From Triops longicaudatus (lineage: Eukaryota; Arthropoda; Branchiopoda; Notostraca; Triopsidae), in assembly GCA_022885665.1 (NCBI GenBank), contig JAGQDJ010000005.1, positions 496,001-560,000 on the forward strand: a stretch of DNA of 64,000 bases. The letters are read 5' to 3'. Position numbers and translations under genes: made by a program. The notes under the pieces are model-generated. The model did no database searches. It was not told where the DNA came from and was given only the letters and a program-made list of their open reading frames with translations. Shown here piece by piece: positions 1 to 14,824 of the stretch. Position 1 is the first letter of the stretch. Each line of letters opens with the position of its first letter.

Positions 1-43
1 TTCACCTTGCTTGAGCAAAGATAGGAAAATACACTGGACTTAC

Positions 44-3000
44 GCTTTGTCTAAGTGCTGGGGGCAAGTTCTGCAAGAAATCAGCCGGATCTACGGGCTC
101 GTTAGGGTTATTGGTCACGGCTGTTTGACGCTGCTGTTCTACACGCTGTTGAGCTAGTACTTCTTCTTGGATATTAGGCGGTAAGGCGGCCAAAAATTCT
201 GGGTTGACTTCCAACACACTTTGACTCGGTTCTGCTGTCTGCGCTCGTGCTCGCTGTCGTATCCTTTGCAACCTTAAAAAAGAAAACGATTTCAATGCAC
301 GAATGAGAAAACCAGTTCAATGACCACGTTATGCGTTCTAAAATGTCCACTCAAAAATGATTCCTAGATTAAAGCTTCACAAACATGAGTAGGTTAACAT
401 GGAATTGGACAACAATTGACTAACAATAGTGTGGAGTATATTTACGTTGATATGGAATCACTTCACTTGTTTACTTTCCATTGAGTAAGCTTTCCGCTGA
501 CTTTCTTTTATAACGGTAGATGTTAGAAGCTTTTCTGTTTCAGAGGGATCATTTCGTGTGCTGTTTTGGTACAGCTTGATTTACGCTACTCGAGTTAAAA
601 AAAAATCTAAGAAAACTGAACTACGTGCTGAACAGTATAACAGGAGAATTATGACGCGAACTTGACTTCAACGGACTTTACTTCTCTCAGAACAGTTCAC
701 TATTGAAAACCGCTCGTCGCAAAAGCAAAGTGCATGGCAAAATTTTTGCCCCAAGCCAAAAAAAAATAAAAAATAAATAAATAAATAAATAAAAATTAAA
801 TTAAAAAAATATAGTCTTGCTTAACTCGGATTAACAGTCCAAACTTTAACATGTTTATCGACTACCAAATTTATGCACAACTAGAAAACTCGTCGTGAGT
901 CTTCTGGCAACCTTTGTGGCTTCACGATACCGTAATTCTGCTTCTTTGGATTCCATCGTGCTTTTCATGTACAAAAATGGTTCAGATTTGCTTCCAGATT
1001 AAGACTATTACTTTAGCTAAGTCAACCTGTTTTCCTTCATGCGCTGTTCTGTTGATTTTTTTCTGTGTATGTTAAAAAGGACATACCTCAACTGTTCCGC
1101 AATAACTTCTTGACGCATATCTTCGGGTAAAGCTGCCAAAAACGAAGGATCCACTCCTTCAGGAATCTCAATGTCTCCCAAAGCCGCCAAAACTTCAGAA
1201 TTTGGGTTCGTTTCATCCCTCGATCCAGTTTCTCCGGATGAAGTACCGACAGGAGCTGCCTCTCCAGTCTGGTTTCTTTCCAACACTTCATTTCTAAATG
1301 CCGTGTTGCCCTCATCTTCTCTTTCTCCTCGTCTTTCATTGCGTTGCGTTTCGGCGCTACCTGGTGTCGCGTTCCCGAATAACGTAATGCTCGGCATGAA
1401 CTCAAAAGGCGTTTCAGTGACTTGAATTCGGGACGAGGTTGGTTCTTCCAGCCTCGGAGCATTGGGATCCGCGCCGGGTATGGGATTGTAAGGCGTTTCG
1501 GTCACCATAGAGGGTGCACTGCTACTACTGGTCGTAGTTACCGAGGGCGTGGCTGTCACAGGGGGCAATTCCGTACGTCTTGGTGATGTAAAACTGTTGG
1601 TGGTGGCGCTGGTTGTGGTGGCTGTTTCAATCGCGGGCCGCATAACGTTCCCCACAATAAAATCGGCCATCATCTCTGGAGCAGGGGCTGAAGCTCCGCC
1701 CACTGGAGTTGTCAAAGCGTTACTTAAAGTTATAGCTCCGACCAAGGCACTATCACTGGTTCGACTCTGCGGTACCGGCGGCGTAGGAGCACTGAAAAGA
1801 CCGGAAGTGGGACCCTCGAGGGGTGTACTACTCGTAAACGCGGGAATGGTGAATCCATGGAAAGATCCTTGGTCTAATTCCATATGGGAATCATTGGATG
1901 CATGGTTCCCATTTGCGCTTACTGTGCCACTGCTGCTGGTGCTCGAACTGCTGCTGCTGCTAGTGCTGCCGCTCGCAGGCGCGGAGACAATTTCCACATT
2001 CGTTGGGTTCAATTCGGCTGCTAGAGTTGCATTTCCTTCGCGGTTTTTCTTTTCCTCCTGTTCCTTCTTTTTCTTAGCTTCTTCTTCCTCAAACTGCTTG
2101 CGGCGCTCTTCGCGTTTCTGAGCCAGTTCTTCCTCCCGGTACTTTTCCACTACTGCGAGGATATCTGGCTTGAGGCCAGTAATGCAGTCGTGGACAGATT
2201 CCGCGTCGAGAATGAGTGCTTCCTCCAGCCAACGTACTAAAGCACCCGGGGTATTGGCCAGGGTTGGCAGGCCGGTACTAGATAACAGACCGTTGCCAGC
2301 GTCTTGGATATCGAGCATAGTTTCGTCGTCCGGATTGCCGAGAAGACCCAGACCCGAGTCGATCAGGAAGACACGCGCGTCGCGTCCAAAGCCCCCACCT
2401 CCTTGAGCCGTTGTCAGTTGTAACACGTCTTGCGCGGCGGTGGGACCCAACAGGCGTTGCAAGATGGCAGGAGGGTTAGGATGACGGGCTCCTTGGCCTC
2501 CGACGTATCTGTAGTTACCGCGTTGGCGACCGGCACGATGTGAACGGGAGACGGCCGATGTGGCGTCCGTGGCGCCCGGTAAGCTTCCTGGCGTGGCGCC
2601 GCCTTGTCGGCCCATTAGCAAAGGATGTGCAAAAGCAGTATACCGCGGACCGCCCATCACTACACAAAACAATAAATATATCTACAGCCCTTATGGGACA
2701 AATTACGTTGAAGTGTATTTCAATGTAGTATTGTCTTACGGACGAATTACTTACACAGCTGTAAAATTTTATTAAGTATTTACGATCACAATGCGTATGA
2801 ACTTATTGTAAAATTCTATTATGCTTTACTTGTGTCTGGTATTCTGTACCTCCTTCATAAATCATATTTAAAACATTATTTTTTATCGTATTTTACGTAA
2901 TACAATAAAATTTCTTTAGTACACACTTTTCGACGTACTCGGCAAATATTTAACTCTAATTAAGTAATTAATACTTTTATGTCAAAGAATTAAAAAAAAA

Positions 3001-6000
3001 GGTTATCATAGCATTCACGATTCAGGAGTCATCAATAACAACGGTGACTCGAAAACAGTTAACTAGTTCCGCGGACTTCACACCGAAACTCTATATATTA
3101 TTTGTTAAAGCTGCTCCTCATCTTATACAAACTTTTTTATTTACTTATTTATTTTTATACTTTTCAAGCGGGGATGTCATGCGCGAAAAAAAAAAAATTG
3201 ACAAAAACGGGTGACTGATGATCCCGTTAAGCATTCTATGATAAAGACAGCTTCTACTGATACTTCTTCCGATTCATATGTATGATCCTCTACACTTGTG
3301 CGGAGAAGTCGAAGGACTTAGCGTCTATTTGAACCTGGTACACGCAAACTTAACTATTGACGTACTAGTTTATTACAACGCATAAAAAACGCATCAGAGG
3401 TTAAGTCAAAACAAAAGCTGGATCAGCATCTCCTATTTTTAACTACATTTGCGTCTATTTTCCATTGACATAGGAGCAGCAAACAAAAGGTATGCTTCCA
3501 ATGTATGTTTAAATGAATCAATAACTAAACAGATCTAACTTACCATTTACGTCATTTTCGTTCTGAGTATCTTCGAACAAGGACGGCAGGCGTATGGATC
3601 GTAAATTGCCTTCACCAAACAGCGCGCGCACGTTGTCATTAAACACAAAACTCGAGTCCGGAATACCAGCTACGCCGGCTAGAGCAGAGCCTAAGCCACC
3701 TAAGCTTGCTACGGTGGCGTCAGCGTCGGGATACGACATGACAAAATATTCCTCGGCATCTCCGCCACTGGGTGCCACTCCGGCGCCAGCGCCCGCTTCG
3801 CGAGCCACAAAGTTACGGAACAACGTATCTTCCACGTCTTGCAGTCCGTCTTGTTCCTCATAAGTGGAACCGGCGTCATCTGCGCCATCATCGTTATCAT
3901 CTTCCTCCTCCTCCTCTTCTTCCACTTCCTCTTCTTCCTCCACATCTTCCTCATTGTCTTCTTCTTCCTCTTCATCGACCTCCTCTTCTCCTTCATTCTC
4001 CGAGTGATCCGAATCCGATTCACTGGAATCTTGAGCCACGAAATCGTCATCTTGCGTATCGTCACCACCGTAATCGCTTTCATGGTGCGTGCGCATGGCA
4101 GAATCGTGCAACGTGTCGTCCGTTTCCATGTGAACGCCTGCTTCGTCGGAGTCAATGAGCGCCACGATGGCCGAACGTGGTTCATTGGTCGCCGGGTCGC
4201 GTTCTAGTAAGTGGTCCATAATTTCTTCCAAGCCCGCTTCGTCAGTTTCGGGATCCAGCACTGGTTCGACATCTGTCGATACCGGATCGGCAACCGAGAC
4301 GTCGTGCTCCGTATTTTCCGTGTCTAGCTCACTAGGTTCATGCGCTTGTGCACGAGTAGTATCCGACGTCGATGTTCCAGGTTGTGGTACGTTCTCGCTA
4401 CCTTCTTCACCACTTTTGGCCTTGGAGCCACCACGTGATGGCGGCAAGGCCGGTGGGAGGTTCACGATTCTCGACAGGGCTTCCAACGGTTTCAAGGCCG
4501 AATTGACCGTAGACGCCATATGAGGACTGGAGAGATCCAAAGCGTGTGGAATTCTTGCTAAGTCAGTTACTAAGCCGCGGCGGATCATGAGACGTACCAT
4601 GTTATTCATGGATAACTGCTGTTGTTTGAACGCGGTCGTCAAAGGTTGGGCGGTAGTGCTCGGACAGCTGTCAATCATGGTTGACAAGAGCGCGGTGATC
4701 GCCTGAATTCGCGTGTGCTTCTCGCTCGACTCAGGAAGGATCAAGGCACGACCTAAAGCCGCCTTTACTTCAGCCACCAGCGCCGTTTGCGCTTCTGGAC
4801 TATGATTGCACGATGCTAGCGCAGCAACCAGCATTCTGGCCATAGCTGGACTATCTTTATCACCCGCCGTTTGACACGGTGGCAACAAATGGTCCAGTAC
4901 AAAGCCTAACGCGTTGCAGTCTTCCGTCACCAGAGGACTGGCCATAGCAGAGAAGGTGTATTCGGCTACAAGCTTCGCGCATCCCGCATAAGAGCGGACC
5001 ATTTCAGCCAGCAGTCGGCAAATGGCACTTTTGGGTACCAAGGGGCGTTTCTTCCGTTCCATTTCTTCCTCTTTGGCGTCTTTCTTCTTCCCTGTGGCAG
5101 TACCTGTCCGCAAGGTATCGCCACCGTTGTTGTCGGGGCCTTCTTCGCTGTCTTGTTGTTGCAGCAAGTCGCTTGAACTTGAGTTACGGATGACGTCATG
5201 CGCCCGGGAAGGCGGCTGAGCGACTGGTCGACTTGTTCTACGGCCGCCAGAAGGAGTAGCAGGAGCAGGAGCGCCACTAGGCGCCCCTGGGGTAGTTGCC
5301 GTAGAGGTGTCTGAGGTAGGTGTGTCTTCTTGGGGTACGGGAGTGGTTAAGGCGTCCAGTAAGTCAGACAATACCGCTTGAGCGGTGACGCTGAGAGCGG
5401 GTAACTGACCACCCACTTTGGAGGGTAAGGTTTTCATCAACAGACGTGAATCTTCTTCATCACCCCGCTTGTGAGTCAAGGACAAATCCACACGGAGCAA
5501 ATCACGGCACACTTGGGAGAAGAGTTCCGGTTCGCGACACGCAGCCGGGGCCAGGACACGCATGAGGAAGTGGAATTCTTTGGTACTGGGCGCCGTATTG
5601 TTAGATGTGGAGCTTCGGATCACTTTCTCCATGGTATGACGCAAAGTGGAAGGCTCTTCCACCAGGTGGCGTAACAAGAGCGTCGCAAGGGACAAGAAAC
5701 CCGAGAAGGCGGAAGCTTGTGAGAGGTTCAAGACGAGTTTCACACCATTCAAGGATGCAAAGAGCTCCGCTTGCGCGTGTGACCGCGTCAAACGTAAACA
5801 CAGCCGTAAAGCAGCGTGTAGGGTATCGGCATCGACCGGTACGGCTAACAAACCCACAGAAGATCTAAAAAAATTTCCTCAGTTAAAAATACATGCCAGT
5901 GACACACTTTACAGAAAACTATAACGAACAAATAAAATGAAAAGTATAATTGGTACACTAATATGACGAGAGCATCAACATGATATTGCTAGGTTAAAGC

Positions 6001-9000
6001 TGTATACCTAATAATACTGGAGACATTCGATGCCAAGCCAGCAAACGTTGGCCATTTTTTATCTTTTTCAGCTTCGTCAACTTCCATTTTATCTTTTTCT
6101 TCCTCAGTTACGCGATCTTTCAGGGCCAACATGATAGGCCGCCTGTTACCAGTTTCTTCATTGATCTAAATGAAAAAATCAGACCATTAGACTAAAGCAT
6201 TACTTTAAATGATTACGGATAATGGACTTAAGATAAAATAACACGGAGAAACTGGATATCTTACTTGAATCATCGCCGTGAATTGTAAAACGTATCGCCT
6301 CCTACCGGCTGAAACGCGTACCGAAGACTCGCCGGCCCAAAACGCATCATCGATGATTTTATTGTTAGCCGCTGTGTACAAACACCATTTGCCAGACACG
6401 ATATCAAACCACTTCCAGGTGTGGGCGGTCACGCGGGCCATGACGGCCCGTCGAGCAGCTCCTACAGACACTTTTTCGTACAAATCCAAGAGTAGTAGCA
6501 AAGGCGCGAGCCATTTCGGTGTCGGTGGTGTATCCGGTCCGAAAAGGTGGTTCTGAACGCATGCGTTGAGTATTTGCTCTGCCTGACCTAGTAATGTCAC
6601 CAACTGGTGAGGCAAATCCAATGTCTCCACTTCTTGCGCGCAGGCCATTTTCATCTCCGTTAGCGCGAACTAAATCCCAATATCTTTAAGTTGGAAACTA
6701 GCTATGCTAGTAAAACCTTTCTCACCTCAAACATGAGCGTAAACAAATGAATCCGGACGGCTGCTTGGGAGGCCGGTGAACAATTGAACAAGCCTATTAT
6801 TTTCTCCTGATCTTTGCCTACACCTTCGTTGATAATACTTGCGTTCAATACGCTCAAGCCTTTCAGGCTTTTATCAACCTATATTCAGTAACAAAATTTT
6901 TAACAACCAAGTGCTTCAGGTTAATAACAACAAATCGCATTTCTACCTCTTGAGCGAGAGAGCGAATTAACTCTTTCTTGAACGCAAGCCCATTCCGCGC
7001 TACTAGCGCCGCCAAAAGATCGCAAACTCGGTACACTGTGTCAGGCAAGGTATCCATCAAGGTGAGACAACAAGCTAACGCTTGTTGACTAAACTGGTCA
7101 ATGACGTGACCCTCCAATGGCATGGGTTTTGTTTTTTCTTCTTCGACGGCCGCTACTCCAGTCGTAACAGCAGCACTAACAGCAGACGGAGTTACGGCAT
7201 TTACGGCTGCATCAGTAGAGAAAGGATTCGTAACAGGAGAAAGCGAGAAGGACAAAGTTCCAGGCGCCTCTTCGGAACCCCCCGTTGCTCCGCCTCCTAC
7301 CCCGGAGCCTAAAGACATGTTAATGGCCCGTAGCATGGCGTTATCTTCCATCGAATCTACATCGACGCCCATTCCCTAGAAAAATATAAAACAGTAACAG
7401 TTTTAAGCATCAATTGTTTAGAACAGAAACGAATAATCTAGATTTTCAGCCTGAATTGAGTCTGCAAATATCCATCTGGAATGCGTAGAAGGTAAAAGAT
7501 GATTTGGAATATAAACTAGAGCTTCAATCTACCCATGCCAATTTTTGTAACGCTCTTTGGATTAATGACAAGCTTTTAACCGAGTTTCAGCGTAATGGCT
7601 TGGTTATGTGTTTTAATTAACATTGGTTAAGTAGTTCCTTTTTAGCCAAAACAAAACAAAGTTTGTAAGCCCACCTGGTCGCCCAAGGCGCCAGCGCCGG
7701 TCAATAGATAATCTGTAGCTTGTTCCAGGTTGGTAGTAAACATCAGCGCCTCGATACAACGTTGACGAGGGAAACCCATATCCATCAACGCTTGCAATTC
7801 GGGTTCTTCCACAGATGGCACAGGTACAGCCGGTACAGCTGGCGGGCGTTCGGTACTGGTACTGCCCATAGATGTAGAAGCTCCAGCGGATGTTGCCACT
7901 GCTCCTGCGCCATTACCACTACGACGTGAGGTCGGAGTGGCTGTGTTGCTACTGGGCGCGGCAGCTGATGTAGCGCTGGCCAATGCGCTGCTAAGGGCCG
8001 TGCTCTCGGCACTGGTCCTTTCTTGGGCCAGCTTCTCCTGGATCAGAGTCTCGCCTTTCAGAATGTGGCACAAGATTGCCAACATCGACTCCGACATACG
8101 TCCACCGTAGACTTTCAACGGTCTCTTGCCCCATAAATACATAACCGCTTCAAAAGCAAGCTGAAAAAGGCAGTCAAAATTAACTCTTTCCTTTCGAAAC
8201 ACATACAAAGCAATAAAAACACGTAATAAAAATAATTTCACTTACTTTGTGAACTTGAATGAGGTAGTTCAAGGGCGAAAAGGGTACGTAATCCGGTTGC
8301 AAGGATTTCGTGGGCATCGTATGTGGCGATTCCATCACAGCACGAGGATTGACCAACTTTTCGAGCAACATCAACCAAGCGTCCAAAAATTCACCCGTGC
8401 CTTCGGGCAAGTCGGGGTTTTCTAATCCTTCTTCCAAAGGTACAGTCCCGTCACATGACAATGCCCACTTGAAACTCCTACAAAATGTACATTCAGATAC
8501 TTGTTTAATGGAAAACTCGACAGCAAACAAGACAATATGTGAAACGCCGGAGAGAAAACTAAGCGAAATCAAGTCAAAAGTATAAATGTTCATGAAGCCT
8601 GTTACGCTTCTATGAAGCGTTGCACGTTTCTCGCACCGAGTTTCTAAAGACGAATAGCCGACAAAACATTTTGTGTGCTTTTAACTGCGTACAGAATAAT
8701 AAAATAATAATTTGAATTTACAAATTAATCTTACTCGAAGAAGGCAGTTAACCCGCCACAGGCGACGAATTTGTGCAACATGAGATGATATGGGAATTTT
8801 TTCTCATCAAACAGCATAGACGACGTGAAGCCGACCGAACAGATGAAGAACGTGAGACGGAATTTTGGGCTCGGTGCGGTCGAAGGCGGTTTCCATGACA
8901 AGCCTTGGGCTAAAAGCTGTGTTAATGCACCAGCGACCGCTTGGGCGGGAGGCGAAGGCATTGCCGATGTAGGAGGAGCTTGATGAGCTCTTCGATGTCG

Positions 9001-12000
9001 TAAGGGTGACCCTACGCAGAGTTTGACCAACAAACCAAAAAGCTCTGCTAGGGCGCGTCCTAGTCTCGAGGCGCCACTCAAGAGAGGTTTAATTTGCTTG
9101 ATTTGATGCTGTAACGCAGGATTAATTTTCTTCTCCTTGTTGTCCTTGTCTCTGCTGTCCCCATTTTCCGTGTCCATCGCTTCAACAGCTTTCGAGGGAA
9201 CAGCGGCATCCAATGGTGGGAACGTAACCATAGCTTCGTCACCCTATAATCAAACATGATTAATAATATCCCAACACGATCCTATGTTTCGCTCAAAAAT
9301 AAAAAAAAACTATATGGTACAGTTTAACCCAGACATAAACAGTAATCAGGACATTAAAAAATAATTATTTGGTGGTATCTTAAATTCGGGAACTACTACA
9401 TGAATGCCTTCCTAGAGTACATTCAACTTTCTTACAAACAAGTTTCTCTTATTATCGGAACGAATCATGCTTAAGAATGATATTTGAACAAACTTTTCCT
9501 TACTTTGGGTAAGAGTTTGTCCATGTCCATTTTGCCAAATCCTGACCCACTAGGCATAGCATCTTCTGCACAGAGGGCTAATAACACTGTACTTTCCCAA
9601 ACCAACGACGTGTACAACTTCAATAGGCCGGCCAGTACCGACAAGCCCAAGGTTGATCCCCAATGATTCACCGACAAAGTTCGGATATCAGACTGTCCCG
9701 TCCGGCAGACGTAAACGAACATAACAATGTACGCGTGAGCTGCTGACATGCCATGCAATAAAGGCGTGGCCGAGGGTGACGAAATGGCTTCAGCGAGATT
9801 GGACGCCGATGCCAGCTCCCTTAGTAGTACTGAGCCACCAGGCGGCTCCAACGGTTTATGCAAATCTTGCAACACCGTCAACACTTCACTCAGCTGCGTC
9901 AATCCTTGTTTCAATACTTGCTGTTCATGGGCCAAATTCTAAATAAAAATAATAAGTGGCACAATTAGCTGGATAAACACACATCTTAACACTGTCCATC
10001 CAACAAAACATTTTCCCACACAACAAAATAATTCGAGCGTTTACTTAAGTTAAAAAAAGCAATTGCGTCCCGTTTTGTTTCTTTAGTCACACGTTTGACA
10101 CATTGCACATGATATAAAAGCACAAAGGAATGAAAAATAAAAAAAAAAGTATTTTATAAAAGCGCAACAGCTTCTTAACACCGAACACATTTTTATATTT
10201 GTTGACTAGTAAAAGTTGTAAACAGACGAAAAGAGTTACCAATATGGATTTGCAGACAGACGCGACAGCTTGACAGGCCGGGCTAATGGGGAAGTCAATG
10301 GGCAAATTCGGTAAGCCGAGAATGCCCAATAGAGGCACGAGGCCTTTCTGAGCAACGAACTCTCGGCAATGATCATCGGTGGAATTGTTGCTCAAAATGG
10401 CGTCGACGAATTTCATGACATTGAGTACGTAATCGACTAAAGGAACGGGTGTTTTCTCTTGAGGGGGTGACGGTGCCACTTCGGTCGTCTCTTCCCCTCG
10501 TTGCACTTGAGAGGCGGACGATTCCTCTTCTTCTTCGTCCTCCTCGTCGCTACTACCACCACCTCCATTTTCTGCTCCACTTGCACGTGCAGGCAACGTG
10601 CCAGTTTCGTCGCCCTTAGTTTGTGGCTTCCATGCGACGTAACTCGGGTCGTGACCCATTGCACACAACTCTTCCAGCAACTAAAGGCAACAAATCAAGA
10701 AAGTGTAAGCAGCAACTTAAAGGGAGACTGGGTTGAAAAAAAGAGATAAGCAAATTTTTCTTACGCGAATAATCGCGGCAGTGGCGTTAGTTCGCAAACT
10801 GGGTTGGTGCCGCATCAATTCGTCCATGGCATTGCCCAAATTGGCAGCTGTGTCACCCATAGGATCAGCTGAACGTCGGCGACGCATTGCTGGGAGGTAG
10901 TCGGGGGACAAAAGGACCTTAAACAAGCGCTCGAAAGGTCGGCATGCCACGAATGATGCCAAACCACGAGAATTCAAACATAGAGCGCTGAAAACATTGG
11001 GCAGTGAGCCCAAAACTTCCCGCGTGGCTGGCACCTACACAAAATGAGAGCAAAATACGCATTAGCTACACAACCAGCTATTTGACCTATTCGTACTGTT
11101 TCTTATCAAACACAGTAGAACCACACGACAAAAATAAATAAATAGAACAAAAAACTCCTAATCCAAGAATAAACAGTTTGAAATATCCGACATTGACTTT
11201 ATCGGCCGCTTTCCAGCAACATTTTATATGATACATTACTAGCGAGATTCTACTTTTTAATGCGGTTTCTTCCTTGCTTTACCTCTTTAACAAGCAACGC
11301 GTGCAAAACTACGTCAGTGAGACCGTTGTCTTGTAAGGAAGAGAGCAACGACGGTTCCTGGAACACGTAAACTGTAACAACATCGGTAGCCAATAGGAAC
11401 AACGACGGTCCGTAGTACTCGGCATTGCTAATCATGTGCTTGAGTGCCGACGGCAACGGTCCGTCCATCACATGTCGAATGGAGTCTGCAAACGCCGGAT
11501 CCTATTCCACGGAAAGTACGAAATTAAATACAAATATTAAAATGGATGATAATTTCAACAGAGAATGAGTGAAAATGAGACTAGCCTTTAACATTCAAGT
11601 AAAATTAACACCAAAAGATCAATTAAGTCAAAATGACACTAGCAACAAGGGAATTAATTTACTTGTCCTCAAAAGAACTTAGGAGCAATGAAACTATTGA
11701 AACATAAATCAAACAACTGGAAAAAAATCTAAAAATGTTATCAAGCCAGGAGAGGAAAAAAAATCAACCTAGGTTTCTTCGTGCTGTAGGTCAACTTTTC
11801 ATACCTGGATAGCTTTCTTCAAGAAATTTAACATAGATTTCAAGAGTGCTGCTCTTTGGGGTAAGCAGGTGACGCCGGGAATGGGTTCAGTAAGGCCCGG
11901 CCCACTTTCTTGCGTACTGGTACCGGGCTGAGAGGCGGTGCCAGATGCCGTAGCCGTTAAATTCAACGCTTCGCCTTCCACTTCCATGGGTGATGCTTCT

Positions 12001-14163
12001 GCTGTGCCACCCGGTGATGGTACAGCTAATGCTTCATCCCGGTTTTCTCGTGGCAAGTTCGCTGGCCTGATTTCAAACGGCTGTTCTTGTCTGCAAGCGT
12101 TAACTTCCACCTGTTTCATTCAACGATTTGTTTTAATGTCTTTCTTCTTTAAAAGTATGGAAATACCTCCAGGCGGTTAATGAAGGACTGGAGTCCGCCA
12201 TGGCTTTGGAAAGCGTGCATGTCAAGGTTAGTGATCAAATCTATGACTCGAACCGCGCGAGTGACAAACTGTAGAAGAAAACCACATAAGAACACACGTC
12301 AAAACACTTAAAACTCAGAAAAAATATCGATCTTAGGTTACTGTAATGTGTTCAAGGTCTGATCCGGGCCAATTGATGACTCTCAATAACGACTCCATCA
12401 TGCCACATGATACTAAAGCTTCACCACCGGATTCATAGCTCGCCAGGTGGTACAAGAAGCTGAACAGAGCAGTGGCTAACGGTAACGGGAAAGACGGAAG
12501 CTCTTGGCCCGTCTGTACGCTCCCGATCGCGTTTTGACCCGTCAAGGAAGCAATGCACGTCCTTACCAGGACTGGCAGGAACCCGTGATATGACGAAGCT
12601 CCCGTTACGTCAATAATCGTATTTAATCTACGAAGAAAAATTAGTTTACAATGAAAAGTGTTGCAAAGCCTAATAAAATTTTTGCGAAATAATATTTCTG
12701 TAATTACTTCGGAAAATTGGGGTTTCTGTCTAAATGAATAATTGACGTTAAGGTTCTTAAAGCAGCGGCTCTGATTTCCATTAACTGAGGCAAATTTAAT
12801 TCCAATAATTCTACTAGTTCTTCCAGCAATCCAGCGTACAAAAGCGTGTGGACCGAATCGGCCAATGCATTGGAGTATATCAACACTGAGAGTGCCTACA
12901 AAATCCAAGAAACGTGTTTTAATTCACTTTAATTCAGCTATCACAAATTTTTTTTAAGAACAGATTGTACCTGAAGCCGAGCTTGAACGCATTGGAGCCT
13001 TCTGCGATAATCTGAGAACGCGTGAGCGAGTCGCACATGTGTAAATAATTGCATTTGCTTGTCTGCGGGCACTGCATACTGCTTTAAGCAGTCTTCTATG
13101 CATGCCGCTGCTGTAGTGTAATGTTGATCCACTCGGTTAATGTGAATGACGGTCACTAAAGACGTACTGGCCGCAATGGAACCTTTACTCTTGCTAACAC
13201 TACAGATGGACGACGGTATTGTGGCTTCATCGGTGTAATATTCGAAATGAAGGGTCGTAGCACTGGCCGGATAACGCTGCAGGACCGAGATTGATAATTA
13301 TTATAGCCAGAAAGTTCAAGAAAACTGAATTACCGATAAGGGCAAATCTTTACAACACTCCGCTAGACCAAATCCGTTCTCCTTTCCACCCCAACTTTCG
13401 GCCAAGTGTGTTAAACGGGCTAGCAATGCTTGTCTTCGCTCCATCGGGAGTCGACTTATAAAATTAGAGCGTTTTGAAAACATGTACAGAAGGTTTAGGA
13501 CCGCTAACACGACGTTGAGGCACGAGGCGGCCAGTAGCGATGTCAAATGTTCCATGGAACTATACAGATGTCGGGAGAACGAATGCTCAATGAGCAAGGT
13601 GGTGAAATGGAGCGTCCAGAGGAGTAGCTCCTTTAACTGTAACGAATCACACGTTAAGCAATGTTAAAACAAACTTGTGGTACGCCTGTAAAGCGTAATA
13701 AACTGAAAACTCTCTCCGAACCGGCAAAGGTTCCGTAATTTGAAAATATAAATTTTTTTTAAGTACTTGTTTATTATGCGGTACATCACAAGCCAATACC
13801 CAGCTGCCCTCGGCTTCTCGACGGGCCGCTTTTTCTAATATGGAGTCACATATGTCCAAGACATCTATCCAATGATAGAGCTCGCATTTGCCGAACGTCC
13901 ATGTTTCGATTTTCTTAAATTCAGTTAACAATTCTTCTTCGTTGCAAGCTTTCAAACGCTCAATCAATGCTTTACAATCCGCAGGCTAAGAAAATCCCCA
14001 ATAAAAACGCATTATTCGTTAGCCTCAGAATGTTAACAAAAAATATTGTATGCAACATGTAAGCATACCCGTTTATAATCAACACTATGATGAAAAAAAT
14101 AACAAATTATAATCTTACCACTTCCGAGCTGCTTTTCTTAATTTTGCTTCGGTCAATTTTCAT
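44..14163 (-). CDS. HUWE1: HUWE1 HECT-type E3 ubiquitin ligase, N-terminal part (cut by window edge)
   Basis: Giant E3 ubiquitin ligase of nucleus and cytoplasm. Twenty-two coding exons join in frame to 3205 codons: 14163-14119, 13985-13767, 13636-13334, 13276-12971, 12895-12708, 12627-12342, 12268-12167, 12110-11805, 11501-11283, 11034-10765, 10680-10240, 9938-9504, 9243-8735, 8477-8246, 8160-7675, 7375-6947, 6878-6726, 6669-6265, 6165-6008, 5864-3544, 2659-1087, 272-44. The start matches the family N-terminus (MKIDRSKIKK). In order: armadillo-like DUF908/DUF913 region (about 80-900), UBA (about 1400-1440, LMDMGF), a UIM-like helix (about 1456-1473, MLRAINMSLG), WWE (about 1726-1776, WKWFD...GKW), a long acidic Asp/Glu tract, and ubiquitin-binding repeats of the type PSFLAALPEDMRQEV, PEFLAALPPNIQEEV and ADFLQNLPPALRQ. 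The catalytic HECT domain lies beyond position 1. The segment holding the BH3 motif in vertebrates is replaced by Thr/Ser/Pro-rich sequence. Family assignment is secure; single junctions are by-eye. Confidence 0.97.
757..810. repeat. AT-rich (AAAT)n simple repeat
   Basis: A run of about nine AAAT units flanked by poly-A lies in the 814-bp intron between HUWE1 exons 21 and 22 (273-1086). Nothing else is recognisable in that intron. Confidence 0.9.
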
Positions 14164-14414
14164 TTTCGATATAAGGTGGGGTACGTAGAACTCAGTGATT
14201 CTTAGAAGTCAACTCCACACCTGAAAAAGAAGAAAAATATTGCTGACTCAACGAGACAATGTGGCGTGTCGTCACAGGACAAGTTTTCGAGACAAATTAT
14301 GAACTCAAAGTGGAAAGAACGAGTCTGATGAATACTTCGAAGGTAGAGGAAGGTGCTGAGTGAGTTTACTTTAACAAGTGGAGAGAAAATAACTGAAAAT
14401 GCGCGGCCAAAACG

Positions 14415-14428
14415 TCCGCCATCTTTGC
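14415..14428 (-). promoter_or_regulatory. YY1/Pho-like element in HUWE1 5' leader
   Basis: The minus strand reads CAAAGATGGCGGAC, close to the YY1 consensus CAARATGGCGGC that usually lies at or just after the start site of TATA-less housekeeping genes. It is about 250 bp above the HUWE1 start codon. A donor (GTAAAC, exon end near 14370) and an acceptor (exon start 14220) suggest a leader intron between this element and the ATG. Transcription probably starts close to 14430; this is inferred. Confidence 0.5.
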
Positions 14429-14824
14429 CTGTGCAGGTTTGATGCACACGAATGCACACAAATTTCGGAGTGTATCGGTGTACATTAGCAATTCAATGGA
14501 AGCCGAAGACGACATTTCAGATGTCAGAGTTAAAAAAGGTTACCTTGGATTCAAACAAAAGCGTGACAAAAGTGGCATCCTACACAAAACGCACAATCAC
14601 TTGAAAAGTTGTAACAACGCACCAAAACTTCAGGCTTAATATCGCCTGACTCAATAGCAACCCGCAAAACACAGACCCGATTGACAATCGTGTTCGAAAT
14701 GAATCGCGATACGTTGCCCATCTGTGAAACTCGCAAACCGTTCGGTTCTCGAACTACCGATCCGATTCAATAGGGGATTTTGCCGTGGCGTCGTGCACTT
14801 AATTTTTTTTTTTTTTGTGTGTGT

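Noticed and set aside
3594..5868. Several antisense open frames of 60-190 codons over HUWE1 exons 20 and 21
   Set aside because: They mirror GC-rich, biased-codon coding exons on the minus strand, have low-complexity products and no splice context.
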